From positions 186,001 through 250,000 of the forward strand of contig JAMWET010006979.1 in assembly GCA_024036415.1 (NCBI GenBank): a stretch of 64,000 nt of DNA, written 5' to 3'. This document shows positions 13,708 through 24,366 of this stretch, piece after piece. Source of the DNA: Prochilodus magdalenae. Lineage: Eukaryota; Chordata; Actinopteri; Characiformes; Prochilodontidae. The position numbers were made by a program, and so were the translations under genes. A model generated the notes under the pieces. The model was not told where the DNA came from, made no database searches, and saw only the letters and a program-made list of their open reading frames with translations. The stretch's first letter is position 1; the number at the start of each line of letters is the position of its first letter.

Positions 13708-14721
13708 ATGGGAGTCTCAAAAAAACTTTAAATGACCTGAAAACAAAGATTGTTCACCGTCATGGTTTAGGGGAAGGATACAGAAAGCTATCTCAGAGAT
13801 TTCAGCTTTCAGTCTCCACTGTGAGAAACATTGTGAGAAAATGGAAGACCACAGGCACAGTTCAAGTCAAGGCTTGAAGTGGCAGACCAAGAAAAATCTC
13901 AAATAAACAAAAGCGAAGGATGTTGAGAACAGTCAAGAATCAACCCACAGACCAGCACCAAAGACCTACAACATGATCTTGCTGCTGATGGAGTCACTGT
14001 GCATCATTAAACTATTCAGCGCACTTTACACAAGGAGATGCTGTATGGGAGAGTGATGCAGAGGAAGCCTTTTCTCCACCCACATCACAAACAGAGCCAC
14101 CTGAGGTATGCTAAAGCACATTTGGACAAGCCAGCTTCATTTTGGAATAAGGTGCTGTGGACTGATGAAACTAAAATAGAGTTATTTGGGCATAACAAGG
14201 GCCGTTGTGCATGAAGCAAAGCACTCCAAGAAAAACACCTGCTACCTACAGTAAAATTTAGTGATGGTTCCATCATGCTGTGGGGCTGTGTGGCCAGTAC
14301 AGGGACTGGGAATCTTGTTAAAGTTGAAGGATGCATGGATTCCAATCAATATCAGCAGATTCTGGAGACCAATGTCCAGGAATCAGTGACAAAGCTGAAG
14401 CTGCGCCAGGGCTGGATCTTCCAACAAGACAACGACCCTAAACACTGCTCAAAATCTACTAATGCATTCATGCAGAGGAACAAGTACAACGTTCTGGAAT
14501 GGCCATCTCAGTCCCCAGACCTGAATATTATTGAAAATCTGTGGTGTCACTTAAAGAGAGCTGTCCATGCTCGGAAACCATCAAACCTGAATGAACTAGA
14601 GATGTTTTGTAAAGAAGACTGGTCTAAAATACCTTCAGCCACAATACAGACTCTCATTAGAAGCTATAGGAAGCATTTAGAGGCTGTTATTTCTGCGAAA
14701 GGAGGATCTACTAAATATTGA
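13708..14721 (+). pseudogene. Broken Tc1 DD34E transposase
   Basis: The likely start is ATG at 13708 (MGVSKKL), followed by an in-frame stop at 13729, so the N-terminal DNA-binding part is shifted and interrupted. The catalytic half is nearly intact. The first Asp is in WTDETK (codon 14164-14166), the second in QQDND (14428-14430) and the Glu in IIENLW (14533-14535), which leaves 34 residues between the second Asp and the Glu. In that frame, stops occur at 14008-14010 and 14212-14214. The last 148 codons (14275-14721) are open and end with the typical AKGGSTKY. It is a decayed copy and cannot encode a full protein. Confidence 0.88.
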
Positions 14722-14735
14722 GTTAAGGTTTTTTG

Positions 14736-14917
14736 TGCCCAAATTTATGCACCTGCCTAATTTTGTTTAGACAATTATTGCACACTTTCTGTAATTCATA
14801 TAAACTTCATTTCACTTCTCAAATATCACTGTGTTTGTCCCCTATATGATATATTTAACAGAAGTTTTTTATCCAAACAATCAATGCTTTATAAAGGTAA
14901 ATCAGGAAAATTAACAA
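14736..14917 (+). repeat. Right terminal inverted repeat of the Tc1 element (truncated)
   Basis: This is the reverse complement of the inner and middle part of the left repeat. It starts at TGCCCAAATTTATGCACC and ends where homology fails after AAATCAGGAAAATTAACAA. The outer tip is replaced by unrelated sequence beginning GGCAAGGCAATTGC. Confidence 0.8.
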
Positions 14918-16264
14918 GGCAAGGCAATTGCAATATACCTTTCAATACATTAGTCTGGATACAACATTCAGCACACAATAAAATATTCAGGTTAGAATCT
15001 CATCTGCATACTGCGCAGTTGTGTGATCAGCATTGCTAAGGTTGATGTTACAGTATTAAAGTATGATGTGTAAGAATGTAGGAGCTGGAGATTTGGAGAC
15101 CTCTCTTGCAGAGATGTGTAATTGCAATATGCTGAAGAATGCTGTATAATGTCAGTTGTGCTTCAGATCCTTGAGACCAGATTCAGCTGACATTTGGAAG
15201 CATATTGAAAGTTTACTCAAAGAGAATTCAAGTCACAGGACGTACATGAAATATCTATTATTATTATCAATATATCTTCCTCAGTGTAATAATAAATATA
15301 ATGCTTTGTAGTTCTCCCATGGCAGTGTCACTGCAGTGCTGAGAATAATTCACCTCCCGAATAATACCTGTTTTCTGGTGGTCCTAATGACTGAAGAGCA
15401 GGATAAAGGTGGAATAACACAGTATGCAGAGAAAAGGATAAGACTATTGTCTGCTTTTGTAGAACTACAAAGTGCGCCAGGATGGTAAGAGAACCTGATA
15501 AAACAGACAAAGAGTGTAGTATAAAGTGGTGTAGTTAATGAAGTGACTGTGTGGCCTATATTGAACAGCCTTAGGTTTAGCTTTAGATTTAACATTTTCA
15601 TCATAATAATTTGAATCTTCTTTCCTTATTTACTTATAAGTGCATACACAATATGGCAAAAACAGTGATTGTCTCTTTGACATAATGGATATGAAAGGAC
15701 CACTGCACAGACAGTTAAATGCAACAGCCAATATAGGGTTAGTACACATTAATGTACACTGGTCAGCACACTTGAAATAAACACACAGTCAATATTACTA
15801 TGAAGAGCATCATTTTCCATCAAATTCCAGTTAGTCACACTCCTGTGACTGATACTGTGACTGAATTCAGCTCTAGCATGAAGTATTTACACTACAGCAT
15901 CAGCAGAGTCTCCACACACACATACACAGACGCGTGCAAATCTCTTCTGGCTGAAGTCCAGCCAAGAGAATGATGAATGCACAGCGTTCTCCTCGCTGAC
16001 ATATTCCATTAAAACAAAACAGCACCTTATTTCCAGCTGGCATGCACAGACACAAGCCTCATCGCTTTTTTGTCCCACCAATATTATTGAACTGGGGAAA
16101 CAAATGACTCGGCCAGAATTCACCTATGGACATGGATTGGCATAGGGAGAGAAACACAGCTCTGTGAAATGTTCTCATAGCAGCCAGGTTGCTTCTAACC
16201 ACACAATGTCCATTCATTCTAGATAACTACACAACTACTATACAACCCAGTATAGCATATGCAA
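14918..16264. other. Non-coding between two Tc1 relics
   Basis: No gene was seen. The stretch contains the first copy of the dispersed repeat described at 15307-15560. Several 60-84 codon frames occur but lack any recognisable domain. Confidence 0.45.
15307..15560 (+). repeat. Dispersed repeat, copy 1 (otophysan-type)
   Basis: It contains the words GCAGTGCTGAGAAT, AATAATACCTG, TGGTGGTCCT and TAGAACTACAAAGTGC in fixed order. I associate this order with an abundant interspersed repeat in otophysan fishes, often ending in a GATCAG-type tip. A second, shorter copy is at 16960-17085, and a related tip (CACTGATCAGTCATAACAA) is at 33988. It is probably a non-autonomous DNA element. The family name cannot be given from sequence alone. 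Confidence 0.5.
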
Positions 16265-16269
16265 CACCT

Positions 16270-16800
16270 GTGCACAAGTGGAGATATTAAGAAAACTTGG
16301 AACAGTGGTGAAGCTTCAGCCTAGCAACATTTCACCAAGAGTGCATCAAAGTGGTCACAAAGAACCCAGGCGAACTGCAGGCATCACTCGCTTTAGTTAG
16401 TGTCAGTATTCATTATGCCCTGGTAAGAAAGGCACTTGGTAAAAATGGCATCCAAGGGAAAGTCACGAGGCACAAACCACTGCTGACCAGAATGAACACA
16501 AAGGCTTGTCCCACATTTGCCTAATTCATCTAGATGGCTGCCAAAACTTTTAGAATAATATTCTGGGGGCTGATGATTCAAGGGTGAAACTTTGTGGGTC
16601 CCACTATATCTGGTGCAAAGCTAACACTGCATACCACCATCATACTGATAGTCAAATATGATCGTGGTAGTGTGATGATCTGGACCTGTTTCACTTTTGC
16701 TGACTGTAGACGACTTCTCATATTTGATGAAACCTTGAATTCAGCTGTCTATCAGAAAATCTGTAAACTTGAGATGTTTCTTGGATGAAAATGTTTGATT
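16270..16800 (+). pseudogene. Second, heavily decayed Tc1 transposase
   Basis: Fragments in shifting plus frames follow the order of a Tc1 transposase. NISPRVHQ and GHKEPRRTA come from the linker; GKNGIQGKV with KPLLTRMNTKA from the region before the catalytic core; NNILGADDSRVKLCG corresponds to the first catalytic Asp block; and VKYDRGSVMIWTCF with LNSAVYQKI corresponds to the VKHGGGSVMVWGCF block. Several stops and shifts separate them. The second Asp and the Glu blocks are missing, as are clear terminal repeats. It differs in sequence from the 13.3 kb element, so it is an independent and older insertion. Confidence 0.72.
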
Positions 16801-16959
16801 GCAGTTTTTATTGTGCAGAGAGGCACAACCACTTATTAGGTTTAATGGAGGCATCAGTTTTTCATGTGGGTGTGCAAGTTTTTAATAAACATGTAGCTTC
16901 AATAAACGGAATAATTATTTAAAATCTGCATTTTGTGTTTATTTTTTGTCTAATTTGCA

Positions 16960-17085
16960 TTTTTAAAAGATCCACTGCCCCAATAATCCCTGTGGTGGTC
17001 CTGTAAGAGACCTGACCTCAGAAGAACAGGGTAAACTATATGATAACATAAACAATAAATGTAGAAAGAAGCACGTGTATTTAAT
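16960..17085 (+). repeat. Dispersed repeat, copy 2 (partial)
   Basis: It shares the ordered words GATCCACTGCCC-AATAAT, TGTGGTGGTCCTGT, GACCT and GAAGAACAGGGTAAA with the repeat at 15307-15560, allowing for mismatches. It is shorter and lacks the distal part. Confidence 0.5.
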
Positions 17086-19589
17086 AGAAGTGGCCAGTGT
17101 ACATAGTGCCTTCCAGAATTAAAGTCATGACATGACGCCATTGCTAATGATGTGCAAATTGGCAATACAAATGTACTAAACTCAGGAGTAGAGCAGGTTT
17201 GTGATATTTTTAATAACATATTTTAAACAAAATTTATTTTTATTACCATGCTTTAGCAGAGCATAGGATGCAGACCACTGCACATAAACACTATTAAACT
17301 GTTAGTGCTTCAGTGTTAGATTATACATGCCAAACAGCAAAAACCCTGACAGATGTGAACTCCATCAGGAACCTTATTACTGTATAGAGAACAATTGAGA
17401 GAGAAGGAGAGAGAGAGAGATGCAAGGTTTGTAAAATTAGAATCATGCGTTCAGGTTGCTGAGCTTGAAGGTTGCAGGTTCTTGGCCACACAGCATATGC
17501 TGGCTCAGCAACAGCCCATGGCATTTATGTGAAGACCTAATCATAAACCAGAAAGCTTGCTGACACCTGCCTTCAGCGTGATTATGATTGCTTTTTATTG
17601 CCTAATCATCCAAGCATTTGTTTCAGACATACTTCACATCACAGTAATGGGCTACTTTTGCTGGCAAGCACTATGCCGAAAAAATTTCAAGGTGCATTAT
17701 TATACACATATTTATTACACACATTATCCATTACTGCATCCATTTACATGTGTGTATGTGCCATGAGACAGAGAGCCAAAATGTGTTTTTGTTCAGCTTA
17801 TTATGTCATCAAAAACTCATGCCTTTTTAAAGTCACAGTTCTAGCAATAATAAAGTCATAGTAGAAATCTACAGTATGGTGCTACCCAACCACAAAGTGC
17901 AACCTATTAATTTCTCAGCTTCAGATGAAAAAGCAGAAAACATATATATATATATATACCAAAGAAATTACCCAGAAGTCTCAACACCTACCTATAATAC
18001 CACAAGTTTGAGTAGTCCTTGTGTCTACCTTTTCCCGTCATTACAGCATTCTATTATCCAAATAATCTCAGTTACTAATATAGACTCATCAGCTCACAAG
18101 ATCTTGCTCATCTCATGTACAGAGCAAATTTTCTTCTTTTATCAGTAACAGCTTTTTGTCAGCTGCACATGTGGGAAAGAAGATTTTATAATGATTTAAA
18201 ATGTAAATTGGAAGTGCAAATCTGAACCTGTGAATACAAAAATGCAAATGTACTACACTGTGTAATGTCTTGGAAAATAATGTGACATAATTACATTTAA
18301 ATAGTAGCCTATAGCTGTGGGTCCCTCCCTGGGTTGGTATAATGCCCCACCTTCTCCTTCCTTCAACTGCTGTGTAGTTCCTTGCAGCTGTACCACAGCT
18401 AAACGCTTCAGCCGTGCTGAAGTTTTAGTCCTCAGTAGAGCCCTGGGAAGGGTGGTCCATCCCATCTTCCAAAAACTGTGAAAGAGCAATCAGGTGAGGA
18501 CGAGGCGGCCGTTAACGTAGGAACCGTAGAACAGTGGCCACACTGTTTCCTTGGAGCCATGGGGAAAAAAGGAAGCAAAGGATTGTGGGAAAAAGAACTC
18601 TCATTCACATTCCTTATCAGATAATTGCAGAATGTGCAATGGGTTGGAGAGCATCGCCAAGGGCTGTACTGTGCCAGGAGGCTGTCACCTCAGAGATGCT
18701 TAGCAAAAGGAAGGGCAAGCAAACTTCTGGGCATCGTATGTTCATTTGTATTATTGTATTATACAACCAAGAACTAAATTATACACTCGTATATTATTTT
18801 GACTTAAAGGCTTGAAAGGCTGTGAACTTAGCTGCTCACTAATAAGACTTCTATCAAGAGCTTGATGTCTGTTATGTAGGCTGGTGGTGACATAATGATG
18901 TTCAGGTTTGGAAATAACAGTGATTTCCATAATTGAATATGTTCTTTAAGAAAAAAAGAATCTGCCACGCCAAACACATATTACTACAACAAGCAAATCA
19001 AAAGCACAAAAAAGGGGACTTTCATTAGATAATGCTGGTATCAGGTTACATCGATTCAGTCTGATGAACAACAGGCTGACTGAATGCTTTCTGGTGCACA
19101 CATGTCAACACTGTAAATGGAAACAGGGAAACTGCTGTTGCAGCCACAGATCACATGAATTGCAACAACATCCTCTCATTTCACCATGCTACAAACACCA
19201 AAATGCTAATAGCTATTAGCGCTGATCTCAGCAGCTACAAATTGTTAGCACTACAACCACAACTTCTGTGAAACTGTCCTTGACATTTTAACACATTTAA
19301 GCTCTTTGATGGATAGACAGTCCACAGTGACACTAAAGTAAAGACCTCTGCAGAACAGAGCAAGTGGACCTATTTTAGGAATCAAACCCGTGTGGGCATT
19401 TTTTAACCATCCAATCACAGCTGGGGTTGGGGTTACTGGCAAAACAGCAATCGACAAACTTAAATTCTTCAAAACTTTTTTACTGCTTGACTGCTCTTTT
19501 CTCCACTCCTCCTCTACCTGAAACTGGCTATTTCCACTGACCAGCAAGGCGAGGTGCAGTTCATCTCAAGGCAAGCCCACTGACCAGTC
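17086..19589. other. Non-coding stretch
   Basis: A short (TA)n tract lies at 17943-17958 and a GA-rich tract at 17395-17421. A GC-richer patch at 18310-18660 has minus- and plus-strand frames of 78 and 93 codons but no recognisable domain or splice structure. No gene can be supported. Confidence 0.45.
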
Positions 19590-19735
19590 TGGGTGACTAT
19601 GCTGAGCTACACCAATAAGAGTCCTTGGGCAAGACTCCTAACACTACACTGGCCTACCTGTACTACAGTTAACCTTGTAAGTCACTCTGGATAAGAGTGT
19701 CAGCTAAATGCCATAAATGTAAATGTAAATGACCT
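19590..19735 (+). repeat. SINE with LINE-type tail
   Basis: The segment contains CCTTGGGCAAGACTCCTAAC followed by the tail GTAAGTCACTCTGGATAAGA and GTCAGCTAAATGCC, ending in repeated ATAAATGTAAATGTAAATG. This body-plus-tail arrangement is a widespread fish SINE signature. The 5' tRNA-like head is poorly preserved, so the left border is uncertain. The assignment rests on remembered family structure. Confidence 0.68.
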
Positions 19736-22700
19736 TCTACATGAGATATGTGCAGGATCTGCCAGATTTCACACTTACTAATTAATCATGTTTTGTGGAT
19801 CCCTGCTATCTAGCAGAGTCAATGTTATCAGACTAGAATTAGTGTTTCAGTCAGTGATCATCAGCATAGGTGTACCGCTAACGTTCAGTCTCATAATCAT
19901 TCTTCTTTGCTGGTATCATGCGTGCATTCACAAATGAGGTTATGCTACTAAATTCTACTAAATGTTACTACTGTGATACTAAATCCAGGCACACAATGCT
20001 CTCCAATAGCGTTTTCTATTTATGGAGACTTACAACTTACTGTTAAACAAAAGCACTGCATAAACATCCGGTCAGATACAATCAAGACATTATCACACAA
20101 GCTGGTACATCACTGCACAAAGCAAAGCAACATCAATGATGACTGTGAACATCACACCACACACCATCTGACCGATCTTTTCACTCTTTTACTCCTCAGT
20201 ACTGATGAGGATGTTTGAAAGAAGTTGCGTTCATAACCGACCCTGCATAGTACTGACCGAGACACCAGCGGATATAAACATGCCCCTTATACCAGAAGTT
20301 CCATTGCGCCGTCTTGTGCAATTGACCCAATAAACAATATTTAGCTCAACATAAAAAGTGCAGAAGAAGTACATGTCTTGCGTGCCAGTCAAAAGCAGTT
20401 GCATTAATACTCAAAGGATTTCTCTTCTAATGATAATATTGCTAAGTTTGTATGTTTTCCTAAAATATTCATATTCTAGCCCCATATTTTAAAAGTTCTG
20501 GTTTGTGCAAAACCTGAATAGCAGCCGCCTGTGTTTTCTCTCTTTCATTCCATTAATGTAAATGGAGAATGCAAACATCATCATGACTGATGTCAAATCT
20601 AAAACCAGACAGGTTACAGGGTCAAGAGGCCGTCTACATCCCTCGGGACTAGTCTCTAACTTCAATCCAGGCACAACTGATGTCATGCATAAGACTAACA
20701 AGAGCTCTGCATGGGTTATATTCCCTTATTGCTTAAAGAGATTTCTGAGCAAATACTAATGATAAAGACAGCAAAGGAGATTACATAGGCTTGCACAATG
20801 TTCAGTGCAGTCTCACTACTACAGTGTGGTAAACAATTCTATAATTGAATAAACTTGCACTACTTTCACTTCTCGGTAAGCCAATCATTTTGTACATGCT
20901 AATTTGACTCATACAGTAGAGGCTTGTCTAAAGAATCTCTGCTAAGACTAACACTCAGTAGTGTCTTCAGGGTTTGTGAGACACTACAGGGTGATTCAGA
21001 GCAACTCAACTTTTATTGGCTACTATGGAGCTATTGGGCAAAATCAAAGTCTGTAAAAGCTTACAACAGTTTTAACACTGCCATCATATTTCCGAGCACC
21101 TTTGGACACTAGTTACAGCACATTCTAACAATGTCTGATGACATCACTGAGCTGATGCCAACCAATTACAACTCTGTAGCAGTAGTGTTTCTACTGCCCA
21201 TCTGGTTCCTGTGGAATGATGGAAATATAATGGTAAGCCTTTTGTTATTTTAAAGAAATGTATGCTTTTACCTTCCAAAGTTAGTGGAATTAGGAAATTC
21301 CTGTATAAATAATAGAAACTTATTTTATGTTTTGTTTAAGCCATTAATTCTCATTTGCCCCCATTCATTGAGGACATTGAGGTTTTTTTTTTTAAACTGT
21401 GACCCTTGACTATGTTATTTACTTCTTGTAGTCTTTGTCTATGTCTGCTGTATGTCTGTGTTTGCCCTGTCTATGTCTGTCTGGCTATGTAACTCTCCAC
21501 ATATAGTATTTATTTTGGAAGGTGGGTGGTGGGGGTAGCAGTGGGGATTTAAGCTAAAAAGTCCTAGTAGAGACAGATCTATTGTCACCAGCTGACGGGC
21601 AAACATAGTAAACTAAATACACACTTAAGTAAAAAACTCAAAAAGACAGTGTTGAAGAAAACAAGTATGCACAGACTATAGAATGCCTCTTTGTACATCC
21701 AGCATCTATCATCATAAAAGCCGTAGTCTTCCCTTTCATTTTTGGTATGTAATGAAATGCTAATTTGGGGGCAACTGTGAAGCACCCCAGGTACTGAATC
21801 AACAGAATAGGTTGTGGAAAAGGTATTCGGTCCAAGCTTAAATATTCAGTGGTGTATCAATTCACAAAAGTCCTAATTGTATTTGATGGAGTTTGGCTCA
21901 ATATGATTCATTTTCCAATACAGCAAAAACAAGGATTGGCCGAAAATGCGACTTATGTTACTATGCTATGAACTGCAGCAGTACCGTAAGCAGCTATAAG
22001 TTTCTATATGGCTGTAGGTGCCAAGTGTCTAATGCTTCTATAATAATCTGCATCATATCTACCTATGCCTAGTACTATGCAAACTTCAGGGACCACCCTG
22101 TCAATGTCCAGGCAAACAGGCCATTGCATGCAAGCTGTTCATTTTCAGCAGAAAACAAACATTCAATAAAAGATATACACAGCTCCAACTGCATGTATCT
22201 CATAATCGAGTGTGTTCACACTTTGTCTTTATTACAGCTTTCATTATTTTGGGACACATGGTTTCAGTTCATGAATCAGAAATCTACAGAAGTCATTTTC
22301 CACACCTTCAAAATTCGGTCTTAGAGGTTGGTTGAATTTTCTGCTTCTCATCATCGACGAACCATGTCAGAGACATTCGTTTCTGGAATCTGGGGTGGTT
22401 CGTCCATTTTTCTGAGAACACCTGCAGCTTCTCGGTAACAGCCTACTGAAAACTACAGACCAATAGAGCTGAGACACCATCTCACAATGGAAGGAAGGAC
22501 AGAAACACCTGAGGCAGGAGAAGGAGTGGAGCTTAATTTTCTCCTCCTTCTCAAAGAGAAACAATACTGTTTATACGATGGTGACAGTTTTGGCGGACTA
22601 CCAGGTTTTACACTCCCAGAGACAGGTTCCTCTTATGCTAAATATTTCATCTAACCTGCTGGGAGTCTCTTGCAAAAAAATGAATAACTAGTGAATGACT

Positions 22701-23229
22701 GACAGGTGTTTTGTCTAGTTAAACAAACGCAGGGTAGTCTCTGGCTTTTGCTCATAACATTCCTGCATTAATCTTCGATGCTTGTAAAGATTCATTTCCC
22801 TCACAAATGTACTTTACTACATGTACCAAAGTATTTATTAGTATTGTCCTTAAACATCCAAGAACTTTTTTCCCTGCTCTGACAAATCTCCCACTCCTCA
22901 ACCCTGCACTTCCGAACTTGAGAAGAACTGTGCTGTTTACATTTACAAGTCGTAGAATGTTCTAGGGTGAATTTTAAGGGGTTAAGTGGCAGGTAGTTGC
23001 AGGTAGTTACACATCAGTTAAGTTACATGGACACTATTCCTGCCAAAACAGGCCGGTTTAAATAAAGCAGTTGTGTTGATGTGATGTATTGCTTGTGACT
23101 GACCAGTGAGGTCTGGTAGAGTTAGTCCAGCATTACTGGTTCAGATGAGCGTACAGCCTACACTACATATTATAACATACCCTGTGAAGATTATTAGCTC
23201 CACATAGACTGCGTGCTGATCATTAGCTT
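19736..23229. other. Non-coding stretch
   Basis: No exon with convincing splice sites or family match was found. Open frames are at most 81 codons. A plus-strand tract near 22330-22600 is moderately GC-rich but unrecognised. Confidence 0.45.
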
Positions 23230-23760
23230 GTTTTGATAAGCGGGCTGGAAGTTTCCCGTGTGATCGGAGGACCGCGTCTCTCCGCGCGCTGGTTTTAGAG
23301 GGCCGAACTTTCTGAACTACTTAGTCGGAGATGATGTGCTAATCTACTGATGGGCTGAAGTTACCTGAATTTACGAGCTTCGGCGGCTACGCAGGAACCT
23401 GACTCACCTCAGACATGAGTCTAGATCCTTCTTTCTTTTCCTCGTCATAGCGGCCCAGTGGCACATGCAGGAACTCTTCTTCGCAGCACACGAAGCTTAT
23501 TGTACATCCCATCCGGTCCGATTAAGAGCATTACATCGCCTGAACCTCTCTGATCTCCCTGACTGACACTTCGCAGGTAGCAGCTGGACCCTCGTCAGCC
23601 AAGTGGTCTGTGAGTGCGAACCTTTAGAGTCAGAGGTTCACTGCAGGCACTCCCACTCCTGGGAAGAGGCAGAACATGGACCTCACATGCAGACAGGAAC
23701 AGCGCCTGAATGGAAGGAGCCGCGCGGTTAATCACTTCTGAAACTTATTTTACAGCAGGT
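23230..23760 (-). promoter_or_regulatory. GC-richer 5' region around the MGC exon
   Basis: CpG dinucleotides are clearly more frequent here than in the surroundings, for example CCGCGTCTCTCCGCGCGCTGG near 23273 and CTTCGGCGGCTACGC near 23380. The patch surrounds the minus-strand first coding exon at 23408-23512. Such CpG-dense patches commonly mark vertebrate promoters. No TATA box was recognised. The segment immediately upstream (23760-23983) is duplicated at 27.8 kb. Confidence 0.5.
23408..23512 (-). CDS. First coding exon of a minus-strand gene, possibly tensin-1
   Basis: Read on the minus strand, ATG at 23512-23510 opens 35 clean codons ending GAG at 23408, followed at once by a perfect GTGAGT donor (phase 0). 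The peptide starts MGCTISFVCCEEEF and contains PLGRYDEEKKEG. Met-Gly at the start with three nearby Cys is the pattern of an N-myristoylated and palmitoylated membrane-anchored protein. The gene would run leftward. In human 2q35, TNS1 is on the strand opposite ARPC2, with its 5' end facing CXCR2/CXCR1/ARPC2, which is the arrangement here. Tensin-1 is therefore the best positional guess, but the peptide itself was not recognised and no second exon was found in the window. Another long gene is possible. Confidence 0.45.
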
Positions 23761-23983
23761 TATGTGTTCTGCAGCGTCTAAACAGCTTTACAGTCTGTCG
23801 GTACATGTACTCGCAGCGAGGCTCTAATGTGCTGATACTCCGCATGTACGCATCTGCGGAATGTGCAGGTGACTGGTAAGGGATTACAGATCCAGGAAAA
23901 TAACATGTTAGCACAGCAGCTCAGCCCACTGGAACATCCTGCTGTTTGTATTATTGGTCATATCTAAACGTCTGTCAGATACT
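23760..23983. repeat. Segmental duplication, copy 1
   Basis: About 224 bp beginning TTATGTGTTCTGCAGC and ending CTGTCAGATACT is repeated in the same orientation at 27788-28019. By eye the copies differ at only a few single bases plus one ~8-base insertion in copy 2 next to the ACATGTAC word. This copy ends about 250 bp upstream of the MGC exon start, so it may be promoter-proximal. On the minus strand it contains a CCAAT word. Confidence 0.92.
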
Positions 23984-24017
23984 GAGACATTTCCTTTAAA
24001 GAGGAATTGGTCAGATA

Positions 24018-24150
24018 ATAATAATAATAGTAGTAATAATAATAGTAATAATAATAGTAATAATAATATTAAAAATAATGAGAAATGATAATTATAACAT
24101 AATGAAAATTATAATAATGGCAACAACAATAATATTATTAAATTATTAAA
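24018..24150. repeat. (AAT)n-rich simple repeat
   Basis: Imperfect runs of AATAATAATAGT grade into general AT-rich sequence. Confidence 0.85.
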
Positions 24151-24271
24151 CATTTAAACCTCCCCCCCTTTTCTTCTTTCTATATTATTATTTTTTATTT
24201 AATTTTATTATTTTTTATTGCACAGGGAAATTTGTAAATAATGTAGTCTGTGTGTACTAATGTAAAAATAA

Positions 24272-24279
<8 letters not shown>

Positions 24280-24362
<83 letters not shown>
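24280..24362. repeat. (TA)n microsatellite, about 80 bp
   Basis: An uninterrupted TA run follows a short GTGTGTGTG tract. The 60-70 codon open frames on both strands here, composed of Tyr-Ile repeats, are artefacts of the repeat. Confidence 0.97.

Positions 24363-24366
<4 letters not shown>

Larger units (their letters stand above)
13325..14917 (+). mobile_element. Tc1/mariner element, 3' end lost
   Basis: Long terminal inverted repeats of roughly 200 bp are visible. The left arm (13325-13533) starts CAGTGGGGTGCGAAAG right after a TA dinucleotide, the expected Tc1 target. The right arm (14736-14917) is its reverse complement but stops matching after TTAACAA. The outermost ~25 bases that should mirror the left tip, and the flanking TA, are missing. 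Between the arms lies a broken DD34E transposase. With one tip gone and the transposase broken, the copy should be immobile. Confidence 0.88.
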
